DNA from: Onthophagus taurus
Lineage: Eukaryota > Arthropoda > Insecta > Coleoptera > Scarabaeidae
NCBI RefSeq assembly: GCF_036711975.1
Contig: NC_091972.1
Span: 28,649,001-28,713,000 of the forward strand
Direction: 5' to 3'
Length of the DNA stretch: 64,000 nt
Part shown: piece after piece, positions 23,706 to 33,969 of the stretch
How the letters are laid out: each line of letters begins with the position of its first letter
Numbering within the stretch: position 1 is the stretch's first letter
Made by a program: the position numbers and the translations under genes
Notes under the pieces: generated by a model
Told to the model about the DNA's origin: nothing
The model's database searches: none
What the model saw: the letters and a program-made list of their open reading frames with translations, nothing else

Positions 23706-24415
23706 ATTGCAGAAAAAGAGGTCAGTTTTATTGCTTATAATTGTGAATTAGAAGAATTTAGAACTACATTTATTATTGATTCAGTAAGCAATGGTGCAAC
23801 ACATGGTAAACGAAAGAATGGAAAGATATTTAAAGGATAGAACTAGTAGAACTAGAATTGAACAGAAAAATAGAAATAAAAATTGCTAATGTTGATGTAT
23901 TGGAGGCTAGGAAGACTGGAATATAGAAGGGAAGAAGTGGTAATGGTTGGATATATGTGAAGGTTTTGTTAGTAAATGTAATAAAACATAGAGAAAAGTT
24001 GGGAAGATTGGTTGGATATTGTACAGCTGGCTATAGAATATGGGACCCGATAAACTACAAAATAATAATGTCGCGAGATGTTTTATGCGATGAAACAGGG
24101 ACGACTAGTTGGCACCTAGGTTTTCAACTCAAAAATGAGGAATGGAATTCAATATACCCACCAGTATCCATGATAAGATCAACGATAAGAATGTTTATGG
24201 TTCATGCGATTAATAATAATTAGCCAATAAAACAATTAGAGCATTTTTAAATGGTAAACTAACTAACAATGTATTTATAAAGATACCAGAAAGAATAAAC
24301 CAGGAAAAAGGAAATGTATTGAACAAAGGCATTATTTGGACTTAAAGAGGCACCAAAGTGTTGGGATGACCAATTTGATCAATGGATTCAAAAGATCAAA
24401 GTATAATAATAATAA
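23706..24415 (+). pseudogene. Ty1/copia polyprotein relic, part 1
   Basis: The order of recognisable pieces is copia-like. A protease-site scrap (TTFIIDSVSNGATHG near 23770) is followed by an integrase C-terminal piece (LGRLVGYCTAGYRIWDP, MSRDVLCDE at 24000-24110) and the start of the RT (FLNGKLTNNVFIKIPE, then APKCWDDQFDQWIQKI ending at about 24405). Large internal deletions and frameshifts are evident. The RT continues at 31021 and 40018, so this is one element split by later insertions. Confidence 0.7.
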
Positions 24416-24726
24416 ATAAATTTATTGTCATAATAAGAAACAAAAAATACAAATTAAAGAAAATGTATACATTTAACTTAATGCATAAATACAGGCAAAA
24501 GGGTCGATTTATCGCGTAAGCGATATCTTCCAAACAACCCAATCAATCAGCCATATACTAAGTTATATAAGAAAAACAATAAATAAATGGCAAGCTGCTG
24601 TGCTAAACTTATGGTCACTAAAAACGGTGCATAATGATAGTTGCTGGAATAAAAGAAGAAGAGAAGAGAAGAAAAGTAAAAGTAGAAGAACAGAAGAAAA
24701 TTAAGAAGAGGGAGAAGAAAAAGTTT

Positions 24727-24936
24727 TCAGGAAAATACTTGGAGAGCAAATAAATGACGTTTTAGATGGTTTTTAAATGTCACAAGGTGAGGAATATTAC
24801 GGATCTCGGTAGGCAGACTATTCCGAAGGGTTATCGCCTGCACAGCAAACGATTTATGGTAAATCTCAGTACTATGGGTCGGGAACATAAGTACAGAATC
24901 TAACTGAGATCTAGTGGGTAAACCATGCGACGGCAA
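24727..24936 (-). pseudogene. Non-LTR ORF2 C-terminal fragment
   Basis: The peptide YHKSFAVQAITLRNSLPTEI followed by RNIPHLVTFKNHLKRHLF is the usual C-terminal end of insect non-LTR RT proteins. It is the tail of the minus-strand element whose RT core lies at 25741-26308. Confidence 0.65.
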
Positions 24937-25059
24937 GCGTTGAAATATACAATACAGATACCTTGGTGTTTGATTGTGAAGAACAGGGTGGCAATTCTTA
25001 AGATGACATAAGTAAGCAATCGGTGTTTTGATAATAAATCAACTTTTACTGATCGTGAA

Positions 25060-25735
25060 CTCTTCTATAAGAGACTGTGTTTTTCCTAAGATCTGGAAGA
25101 ACACTACAATAATTCCAGTCGAGAAAATGCGAAAATCAAAGACCTGTCAATACAATTTTGTTATCAGCTAAAATTATGGAAAAAGTGGTCTATAAATAGT
25201 TGAAGGATTTTATTTCTCGCAATGAAGTGCTCTCTGACTATCAGTCGGGGTTCCGAGACGGCCATTCTTGTGAGACTGCATTACAACTGATTATATCCAA
25301 ATGGAAATATGTATTGGATACACGAAACAAGATTGTATTGGCTGTCTTTTTAGATTTCAAACGAGCCTTCGAAAGGGTAGATAGAGAACGTTTGCTACAT
25401 AAGCTACGATGTATTGGAGTTGGAAGTAGGACAATTATGTGGTTTACAAGCCACCTTAACGATCGAGTTCAACAGGTAAAATTTGGGGATGTACTATCTA
25501 CAGAAATAGGAACAACTTCTGGAGTTCCACAAGGAACGGTACTGGGTCCGTTACTGTTTATCATATACATCAAAGACATTGTATCCGTCTGTAATGGTGA
25601 GGCCCTAATCTTTTTGCTGACGACACACTTATAGCAGTTAAAGACAGCAGCATCAATTCAGCTACAGATAAAGTGAATGTGATCTTGCGTAACTTGGAAA
25701 ATCATCAATAGTTGTCGTAGTGTAAATTTGGAGGT
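25060..25735 (+). pseudogene. Reverse transcriptase fragment of a second non-LTR element (plus strand)
   Basis: The frame 25200-25634 shows RT motifs in order: LSDYQSGFRDGHSCETAL, VFLDFKRAFERVDRERLLHK, TSGVPQGTVLGPLLFIIYI. The YADD box is lost by a frameshift just after (FADDTLIA-like in another frame near 25615). Upstream at about 25070-25130 a weaker FPKIWKNTTIIPVEK segment fits the start of RT. It interrupts the minus-strand RT precisely before its YADD box (around 25740). Confidence 0.7.
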
Positions 25736-25740
25736 CAATA

Positions 25741-26308
25741 GCATACACATGATAATTACAAGAAATGTAGTGGGTGGCGGCATTAATAAAAATCGAAAAG
25801 AGCAACGGACCCAACACACTACCCTGGGGTACACCACATTTAATATCACAAGCAGACTAGAGCGCAGAATCAGCACGCACACAAGGAACGACAGGAAAGG
25901 TAAGATTGAAACCAAGATAAACATGAAGAGGTAAATCCAAGGGCAGCTAGTGACGCTAACAAAAGATCGTGATCAACCGAATCGAACGCCTTGCTGAAAT
26001 CAAGTAGTACAAGGATTGTAACACAACGTTTGTCGCAAGCATACTTAATGTCATCTGTAATCTTAATAAGCGCTGTTGTCGTGCTATGACCCTTACGAAA
26101 ACCCGATTGAAACTCGTTGTGCAAGTTAAATTCTTGTAAATACTCTTGAACTTGTAGATAAACAAGGTACTCGAGAGCTTTGGATAGAACAGATAAAATG
26201 GAGATTGGGCGAAAATCATTTAAACTTGAGGGACTCTTGGATTTAGGTATGGGGACAACATGAGCAACCTTCCAGATTGAAGGGAATGAGGATCGTTCAA
26301 AGGAGAAG
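25741..26308 (-). pseudogene. Reverse transcriptase of the minus-strand non-LTR element
   Basis: The minus-strand reading gives FERSSFPSIWKVAHVVPIPK, DFRPISILSVLSKALEYLV, NEFQSGFRKGHSTTTALIK, LLDFSKAFDSVDHDLLLASL, CGVPQGSVLGPLLFSIFIN and HVYA, where it is cut by the plus-strand fragment. At the upstream end the coding sequence continues across the piggyBac insertion into 29193 onward. Frameshifts separate some pieces. Confidence 0.75.
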
Positions 26309-26312
26309 TTAA

Positions 26313-29188
26313 CCCTTCGTCTGTAAACGGTTTTCTAGCACCTTCCGTCTGTAAAGGTGGGTCTTTCGGGTCCGGCCGTTTTTTCATCCTGTTAATGCAC
26401 TTAAAAAATTTTATAAACAATTCATGATAATGTTCGAAACCTTCAACTTGATAAATCAATCATAAAATTATCGAAAAATTTATTTTTGCATACATATTTT
26501 TTTATACAAATGAAGAAATTCAGTTAATAAGAGTAATTTACTAAAAAAATCATAACTTTTGAAAAAGTAAGATATCGAAATTTTTGAAAAGAAAATTGAT
26601 AATGAAAATAATGCTAATTTTTACAAAAAAATATTTTCTTTTATTTATTTAATATTAAGTGCTTAAGTTTGTACAGATAAAATAGACAATAAAATAAACG
26701 TTAGGAATTAGTATTATTTTATTTGTTCTAATTTTAATGTATTTATTTATTAAGTATATCAGTATTTTTTATCAAAAAACTATTAAAGCATATTAACCAA
26801 ACATTAAACAAAATTATTACTTCTTAAGTAAAAAAAACTATTGTACACAATGAGCACAACAAACGCAACGATGTTCCTCACAGACAGGTTTTTGACACTT
26901 TATGCAGCAATACCCCGTTTTTTTATCTTTATCGCTTTTACAAAAATGACATCTCTTTCTCTTCGTTAGTTTATCTGTTTTTAAGATTGGATTGTCAAAC
27001 TCATTCAAACCTAAAATCTCTATGATGCCATTGACTATGGATTTGTGCATTCCGTTCGTCGTTAAGCGATCTTGTAAATGTGGTTTTATAAGTGCAAGAG
27101 ACAGTTCTTTTAAAAACTCTCTTTTATTTTTATTTTCATTTTCAGGTAAAAAATTATATAGAATGCACCCATTAACACTGGCCTGATCCAACATGCCCAA
27201 AAAAAAGCGCATTGGCCAGCGGCTGGTTGTACGGGTGCAGGAATAATTTCCACAAAGCTGGTCAAAGACATCTGTACCACATTTGTTTTTATTATAAAAT
27301 TCTATAATTTCCGGCTTTCCATTATTTTCACACGCTTTTCCGGTTTTATGCATTGACGACAACAACAAAACAACTTTATTTTTCTTTGGGCAATACGAGA
27401 GTAAAATGTTCTGCCCGTCGTAACCATACCTTGCAGCGCCGATCGAAACATTTCTTTTGAATGATTCCGGAATTTGACGCTTATTTTTTCTAAGTGTGCC
27501 TACCATTGATATATTAAAATTTTTTTTCATTTTGTTACAAATCTCAACTGAAGTGAACCAATTATCGCACGTAATATTTCTATGGGTGTTATGAATTGGT
27601 TCACTCAATTTACGCACGTAATAGGAAGGAACACTCTCACCTTGTTCTGTCTGTACTTTTCCAGTGTACGGTATGGCATTGTACATATAAAAAGTTTTTG
27701 CGTCATTCATGGAAACTATTTTGATTCCATACCGCGCCGGTTTTGATTTTATATAAACACGTCCCGAAAAACGTCCACGAAACCCTAATAACTGTTCGTC
27801 AATAGTTAAAAACTGGCTCGGAGTATAGTTATTTTGGCAGTTCTGTATAAAAATATCCCAAATTTGACGAATTGGTGCTAGTGCGTCTTCAAGGCGTCTT
27901 GCAGATCGTGTAGCCTTGTCATCAAATCGAAGCCGACAACTAATAAATTCGAATCGTCTTTGTGACATTGTCGCTTTATGCAGTTTTGATCCAAACTCGC
28001 GCGACCAGATCTCCGTTAAATTTACACGATTATTGTTTTGCATGCCGCCAAAATATAGGAGACCTATAAATGCCTTCAACTCGTTTAAAGTAATTGGTTG
28101 GAACGATGCACAATCATTGTTGTCCTGTATAAATCGCTCGATTTCGGCGTTAGTATATTTCAAAACAATGTTTAAAATGTCCTGAGTGAATAATGTGCTC
28201 CAAATTTCTAGAATTGTACGTGATCTTGCAGCCGCACCAATGACTTTAGGCAAAATGATAGTAATATTTGACCTACGGCCTCGAGATTCTGGCGTAGTGA
28301 GACACCATTGATGCTTATCCTTCCCGTAAACAAATTTTCGACGTCTGCTTCCTTCTACAGTCTCTGGCTCATCCTCAACTACACTTTCGTCTTCTTCCGA
28401 TTGTTTATCTGAAACATGACTTTCACTATCATCACTGTCAGCCTCTTCAACATTATCGATTTCTTCTTCACTGTCTTCGCCTCCAAAATAAGAAATTATT
28501 GGACGTTGGCGAAGTACGCGCGCTACGTCGTCAGCCGATCGTTGTGCCATTTTGAGTTATAGCACTGAGAAAAATTTGTTTGATTGTTTTTTTTTGTAGT
28601 CAAAAAAGAACGTCAATGCAAAAAATAAATTTTTCGATACTGCTTTAAAAGTTGACGTTTACACAGTACTTAGCAACTGTCAAAACAATTGTTTTTTGTC
28701 CACAGCACGCTACGTCCTATATGTAAAAGACTTTTACGTCCAGCTACAATAATCAAAGAATTTGATACTGAATAAATTACAAACGCAAAATAATTAACAT
28801 TTTATTGTTTTATCATTTCATATTTAAATGCAAATTTATAATAGTATATTTGTGACATTTAAAATTCGCTATCGCTCGCAATAGCGCTCGTTCTCGAATG
28901 TAAAAGTTTCATTTCACTATCTTATATCAAAAATAAAAATTTTCACTTTCCTGCGAGATCAGTATACGCCGGCTGTAAACCTGGGTCTTTTGTGTTCGCT
29001 ACAGATTTAACCTGTTAACAACAACTGTACAACAGAAAATGAAAACTTTAACCTTGTGCGTTCATCACCTATCACACATTACCTTTTTTTAGGTGGGGGT
29101 CCGAACTATGTCTATTCACTTCTTAGAAAATTATTTGCCTAAACAGTTGTAGCTCGGACACGAAATACCCAGGTTTACAGACGAAGGG
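26313..29188 (-). mobile_element. Intact piggyBac transposon
   Basis: The element is 2876 bp with perfect 16-bp terminal inverted repeats (CCCTTCGTCTGTAAAC at 26313-26328 and its complement at 29173-29188). It is flanked by the piggyBac-specific TTAA duplication (26309-26312 and 29189-29192). Subterminal repeats of the same motif (CTTCCGTCTGTAAAGG near 26341) are present on the left. It contains a single uninterrupted transposase gene. It sits inside the RT region of a non-LTR element, and the host reading frame continues on either side of the TTAA. Confidence 0.95.
26838..28550 (-). CDS. piggyBac transposase
   Basis: This is a 570-aa transposase that excises and inserts the element at TTAA by a DDD-type cut-and-paste reaction in the nucleus. 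The N-terminus is acidic (residues 23-65, many Asp/Glu/Ser). The DDE_Tnp_1_7 core spans roughly residues 105-480. The expected catalytic aspartates appear at D251 (TIDEQLLGFRGR), D329 (TCDNWFTS) and D427/D430 (NKCGTDVFDQLCG). A C-terminal Cys/His-rich zinc-binding domain (residues 534-569, CHFCKSDKDKKTGYCC onward) is complete. Length is normal for the family and there are no stops or frameshifts. With perfect terminal repeats and target duplication it could be active or very recently active. Confidence 0.95.
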   Translation of the reverse strand: MAQRSADDVARVLRQRPIISYFGGEDSEEEIDNVEEADSDDSESHVSDKQSEEDESVVEDEPETVEGSRRRKFVYGKDKHQWCLTTPESRGRRSNITIILPKVIGAAARSRTILEIWSTLFTQDILNIVLKYTNAEIERFIQDNNDCASFQPITLNELKAFIGLLYFGGMQNNNRVNLTEIWSREFGSKLHKATMSQRRFEFISCRLRFDDKATRSARRLEDALAPIRQIWDIFIQNCQNNYTPSQFLTIDEQLLGFRGRFSGRVYIKSKPARYGIKIVSMNDAKTFYMYNAIPYTGKVQTEQGESVPSYYVRKLSEPIHNTHRNITCDNWFTSVEICNKMKKNFNISMVGTLRKNKRQIPESFKRNVSIGAARYGYDGQNILLSYCPKKNKVVLLLSSMHKTGKACENNGKPEIIEFYNKNKCGTDVFDQLCGNYSCTRTTSRWPMRFFLGMLDQASVNGCILYNFLPENENKNKREFLKELSLALIKPHLQDRLTTNGMHKSIVNGIIEILGLNEFDNPILKTDKLTKRKRCHFCKSDKDKKTGYCCIKCQKPVCEEHRCVCCAHCVQ

Positions 29189-29192
29189 TTAA

Positions 29193-29791
29193 AAATGTGG
29201 GTAATAGGAGTAAGAACAATATCCAGTATAGGAAGAAGAAGTTTGAGACCAACTCCATCAGCTCCCGCACTCGTAGACTTACGAGGACAGTAAAAAACGC
29301 CAAGTAATAACTTGTTGTAGGAACTTTTCAAGCATAAATTCAGCCCCCTGAACTGACCCATCGGAGGATTCGACAATGGTAGCACTTAGGGTATCCCTGA
29401 TAAATAAAGCCACTCCCCACAACGCGAAAACAGACGATTGTTTCGCAAAAGACTATAATGAAACAATCGCTAAGGGGAGAGAGGGTTTAAGCCATGTTTC
29501 ACTGGCCATAATAATATCAAAAATGTTAGATTCGTATGTGGTCTAGAAAACATCAAAGTGGGCAGTAATACTTTGCACATTAATATGACACACGGAGATA
29601 AAGTTTGATAATCCGTTAAACAAATCAGCTGAAGGTATCCCATCATAACTACTAAGGTAGTTTACATCAGCCTCACACGTACGATCGAGAACAGAATCAA
29701 AAGTGGAGAGAAGAGAAGAATCAAGAGAAGAGTTACAAGAATAGAAAGAATGAGAAGTAGAATCAGATGAGCAACCAGCATCAGCATCCAT
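29193..29791 (-). pseudogene. Non-LTR endonuclease region, decayed
   Basis: The frame 29791-29543 begins MDADAGCSSDST and contains ISVCHINVQSITAHFDVF, the first strand of an AP-type endonuclease. Downstream pieces include an ETWL-like segment and LWGVALFIRDTLSATIVESS. The last part (SAGADGVGLKLL, ILDIVLTPITHIFN) leads into the RT across the piggyBac site. Much of the region between EN and RT is deleted. Confidence 0.65.
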
Positions 29792-30009
29792 TTTTACTTG
29801 AATTGACCTTCACACGTAAAAAAAAAGAAAACAAAAATAAAAATAAACAACACCAATGACTAAATTTAATCAACCGAATAACATTACAATGCCAGCCATG
29901 CAACGAAAAACCGGGCGATTACTATAAAATAATGGAGCAAAAAAGAAAAGAAAATAATCACAATTTTCTTGTAGTTGAATCATAAAAAAAAGGAAAAGAA
30001 GATATGCAT

Positions 30010-30766
30010 GTACTTCTAATTTACTGTTAAGCTAACAGACCCGAGACGACGTCGCCACGTATTGCCTAACCGCTGCCCGACTCCTAGTAGTCACACCGCG
30101 ACGAGGCTGAGGACCAGGACATTCATCCAGATCAGAAAAGCAGCGTATTACCTTCCTCTTATCCTTCGCCAACGCAACGTACATATATTCGTCCATCTGA
30201 GGTCCAAGTATTTTCAGGTCCCATTAAGGCTTTGGTTTTGAGGTAGAGTTGAAGACGACGGGCAGTAAGGGATTCAGAAATAAAAATCTTTTTACCTCTC
30301 AGTTGTTTCTTATAGGTCCATATCATTCTGCGCATATTATAAGGACACCAACTTTACAACGATTGGTCTGGGGGAGAACTTGGATGGCATATTCGATTTT
30401 TTCCTGATAGGACCAAGACGATGACTTCGATCCAGCATGTCAGAGGTGAATTTAAAATTATTTAAAGTCGGATGTTCATTTAGGGCATCACCAACAAGAA
30501 CATCGGTATTTTCACACTCCGACTCAGGAATTCCATGAATAAGGAGACAGTTGATCCTCAAGGGTAGAAATCATGAAGCGCACCTCATTTAAGCAAGAGA
30601 TGATATTTTTGCGGAACTCGTCGAAATCAGCCGCCAATTGTTTGAGTGACAGCTCACCCGCCCCGTCCGCATTACGCGCGTTTCCAAGACGCCCCTCGAA
30701 TGAATTCATTCTCTCGAGAAATTTGGACTCGAGAGCGGTTAACGCACTAGAACCGGTCTCCCCCAT
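30010..30766 (-). pseudogene. Non-LTR ORF1 (L1-like nucleic-acid-binding protein), frameshifted
   Basis: Three consecutive minus-strand frames give a coiled-coil-like start (MGETGSSALTALESKFLERM), an RRM-like segment (NCLLIHGIPESECENTDVLV, DRSHRLGPIRKK) and a C-terminal domain (RMIWTYKKQLRGKKIFISES, LTARRLQLYLKTKALMGPEN). This matches the layout of type II ORF1 proteins found in L1 and some insect elements. Two frame changes make it non-functional. Confidence 0.65.
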
Positions 30767-31020
30767 AATGCACCGACTGACAAAAGTAAGTCAAGGACAC
30801 TTACAAACTCGCGTAGAATATTACAAGAAAGCTGATAATTAACAGTCAATTAAACAGATAGCAAGCTAAGCAGCACAAACACAATTTTACATCAGAAGCC
30901 GAGCAGTTTAACTCACACAGAAAAGTACAATAGCGCGAATTTCTACAAGAAATATTAGAATAATAATGCACCGGCGACAAAGCACGACTACACTGTATGC
31001 GCCATTTACTACGACTATTT

Positions 31021-31180
31021 CTATGTAGTAGGTATGATTTGTGTCTATGCACAAAGAAAGATGTGTACACAAGAAACAATAGAAAGGTTAAAACACGAAT
31101 TTAAGGCAAAACATGTAGGAGAATTAAATAAGTTTTTGGGAATGAAAATAATAAGGGAAGAAAGTACTTTGAGAAGAATA
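31021..31180 (+). pseudogene. Ty1/copia polyprotein relic, part 2
   Basis: The translation ETIERLKHEFKAKHVGELNK followed by FLGMKIIREE is the copia RT segment just after the catalytic box. It breaks off exactly at the Gypsy LTR start (31181) and continues on the other side of that element. Confidence 0.75.
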
Positions 31181-31967
31181 TGTCACAAACTAGCTCTCGA
31201 GAACTTCTCGTTTCCCGTAGTGGGTTTCCTAGCTAGGTCCACGGAGCGGCTCGCGTACCCAACTGTCCACGCACTACCGTTTTCTTGATAGCTAGCAATG
31301 ACTGAGTTAGGGTTTGGCACACTGCATTCGTTCACTTGAAAGCAAACGGCAGTAATTTGAAATTAAGAATAAAAATAGATTGAAAGAAAACGAAATTTCA
31401 CTGCTAAAGAATAAGTTTGCTTTATTTTTGAACAAGAACGTATTATATTATATATAAAAAAAAACAACTGACAAAGGTTTTAAAAAGTAAAAATTACATG
31501 ACATAAGCTATTCAACAACATCATTACGAAATTTGCCGAGGTGGTTAGCAGGTTCAATGAGAAATCGGAAGTTTAAGATTTTAATAACGCTTACCCGTTT
31601 GTTAAAGTAAAATATTCATCGAAGAAAGAGAATCCAATTCAACGAATTTTATAACTAAATTGCTATAAGTTCAAATCGCACGACTCGAATTTAAAAACAC
31701 AACAAAAACTTTAATTTCCCGGTTTCGCCCGATGCTTTTCTGTTCCAATCCCGTAACCGACTCCCCGATTTTTTCTTCATTTCTTCCCTGCTCCATCTAC
31801 TCTAACTGCCACCTCGGCACATTCCTGCCAGAACCGCCTACGTAGTATTTAGTCTGGACCCTCGGTTCTCAAGACGCAACTTCGTAATTAAATTACAAAG
31901 TTCTGCCTGTATTGCGTTTTATTATTTTTTTTAATCGCTTTCGAATCCCAAAATGCGGTTTGTTACA
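31181..31967 (-). repeat. 3' LTR of the Gypsy-type element
   Basis: This is a direct repeat of 39231-40017 with the same length (787 bp) and no difference noticed by eye. It carries AT-rich sequence with TATATAAAA-like stretches around 31450. Confidence 0.93.
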
Positions 31968-32639
31968 TCCCTCCCACCTTTTTAAAAGAAGGCTCCCCTA
32001 AGAGCCTTATTTATGATACCAAAATGAACAATACAAACCGCATTCTAGTATTTCCGATATCTACTTGAAATCTTAAGAATCAACAATCTCAATCGTTACA
32101 AAAAGTCTACATCTAAACACTTCTCAGTAACATAGAGTCCAATTTTCACATAATTTTAATTACGAAAACACATTTTTATTGATATTCTTTTGAAACAAAA
32201 AGTCAATTTTTTTTTTTTTTTACATATGCATTTTAGTCACTTTCTTAAGAGTCTTTCACCGATTTTAACACTTAATTTATTAAAAATTATTTTAAAAGTT
32301 GTAACATAGTCCTTCACACCAAAACGTTTAAGAACTACCACGCACGCACAGTCAAGTAGTCGAAGTAGAGAAGCTGTCATCACATCTCGGGGCGACCTGA
32401 CGGGTGCTACTACATTTCTTCGGTGGAAAATAAACATGTTCTCAGCTGGCTCCATTTATGTGTCGACGATAAGACATTGTTGATTTATTTAGAATGTTTT
32501 TTTTTTATTTAATGATTATTTACAAATGATAGGAATCGTATATTTCAGGATTTTTTTTGAATAAGGACAATTTCGGAGTAAGTATTCTTGGTTTAATAGG
32601 ATCTGTAACAGACGAAGTTGTCTGAATCTTGGTTACCAT

Positions 32640-33545
32640 TTATTTCCGCATCCAACTTGGAGAGGTCGGTACCTCAGAATATATATTTGAAACCATCACT
32701 TCAGGGCTTGTGGAATTGGTTGCCTCAGGAACTATGTTAGTCGGAGTTTCTGGCGAAGCAAGATCCTCACCCCTCCTCTGATTAAGAAGCCACATCGTAA
32801 AATTTTTCCACAACTGGCCAAGATGACGATACCGCATCCCAAGGTTTTATATATTGCGTAGCCATTCAATATCACGCTAGCGAGTCCCTTTACGAAACAC
32901 AATAAAACAATCACTCGTGCGATAACGTGCTCTTAGCAAATTTACGCAACTCTTCCGCATGAAATAGTTGAATCCAGTTCTTATTTTTCTGTCTTCTTTC
33001 CCTGGATTTTTCTAATAATGACATTGTTTATAGCTGATCGTTCCAAGCCGACTTGTACTAGTTCTTGTGCTTGTCTGACGTCTTCGTTGTTATAAATTTC
33101 GGCCACTCCCAAATTCATAATGGTACTAAATTTTGATTTCTGAATCTTCGTAAGGTAGAAGTCCATCAGGAGGTGTCTGGGATACCTGCAGTGGAGTTAA
33201 GGCTACCCAGGGCTTTTCAATCTGATACATTGGTGAATTAATGAGGTTGCGGTCAACCTGGTCTGCATAGTCCAGGAGTACATGTGTCATTGGCGACTCA
33301 AAATAGGACCGGTTATCCGTATCAGAGACAGGAAGTTCATGGTAGCAAGTATACGTTTTTCTTACTTGCACTCTCTTTGGTACACATTTCAATATGTACA
33401 GGACTTCTCCGATTGCACGGCCGACATAACTCGTTTCATTCTTAGCGAGCAAACTAACGGTGGTTGGTGATAACGGGGCCAACAATAAGCGATTTTTATG
33501 TGTTTCTATATACGATTTGTCGGTGAATCCGGGCTCTTTGGACTA
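32640..33545 (-). pseudogene. Env-like third ORF of the Gypsy-type element, degenerate
   Basis: Downstream of pol an open stretch (33545-33126) encodes about 140 residues, including a TCYHELPV segment suggestive of a viral-type surface glycoprotein. It ends in a stop. Coding resumes in another frame (33166-32981, STIMNLGVAEIYNNEDVRQA) and then as a hydrophobic stretch (GLASVILNGYAIYKTLGCGI, about 32890-32830) that could have been a membrane anchor. Position and composition fit an envelope gene, but the source family is not established here. Frame breaks mean it is not functional as it stands. Confidence 0.45.
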
Positions 33546-33969
33546 TTTGCACTTGTAACATGTTTTCTACATAATTGGACCTTATTTGTGAACAATTTCC
33601 AACGTTTTTTTTTTTTAGCGATATGAGACTAATATTAACACTACGGGTGCTACAATCGTATGCGATAATAAATTGTTAATCCTATATTTATGTAGGCTCC
33701 AATCGCCAATAAAGTAGTTAAGAGCGCTGAAACAAACAAAAACAAAAATCCGATTTTCCGGTGTTTAGTAATCAACAACAGAATAGACAATAAAAGCTAT
33801 TAATTATATATTTTTTTTTTATTATTTAAAAAAAAATAAATAAATTTATTTTCTTTTTAATTTTAGTATTTAACTTATTAATTTACTTATTTTAATATTA
33901 ATATTTTTATTTATTTATTAGTTATTTATTTTTTTTTTTCTTTTTTTTTTTACCTGTATACCTTATACT

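Larger units (their letters stand above)
24416..31020 (-). mobile_element. Non-LTR retrotransposon (minus strand) inserted in copia
   Basis: In minus-strand order it carries ORF1 (30766-30010), an endonuclease part (29791-29193), a reverse transcriptase (26308-25741) and a C-terminal end (24936-24727). It finishes in an AT-rich (TTATTA)n-type tail at 24416-24440. It is interrupted by an intact piggyBac (26313-29188) and by a plus-strand RT fragment (about 25060-25735). Copia sequence lies on both sides. Borders are approximate. Confidence 0.65.

Noticed and set aside
33780-33965. AT-rich run with TTATTTATTTATT, considered as an origin or matrix attachment site
   Set aside because: Simple low-complexity sequence inside the retroelement between pol and the third ORF; nothing specific supports a function.
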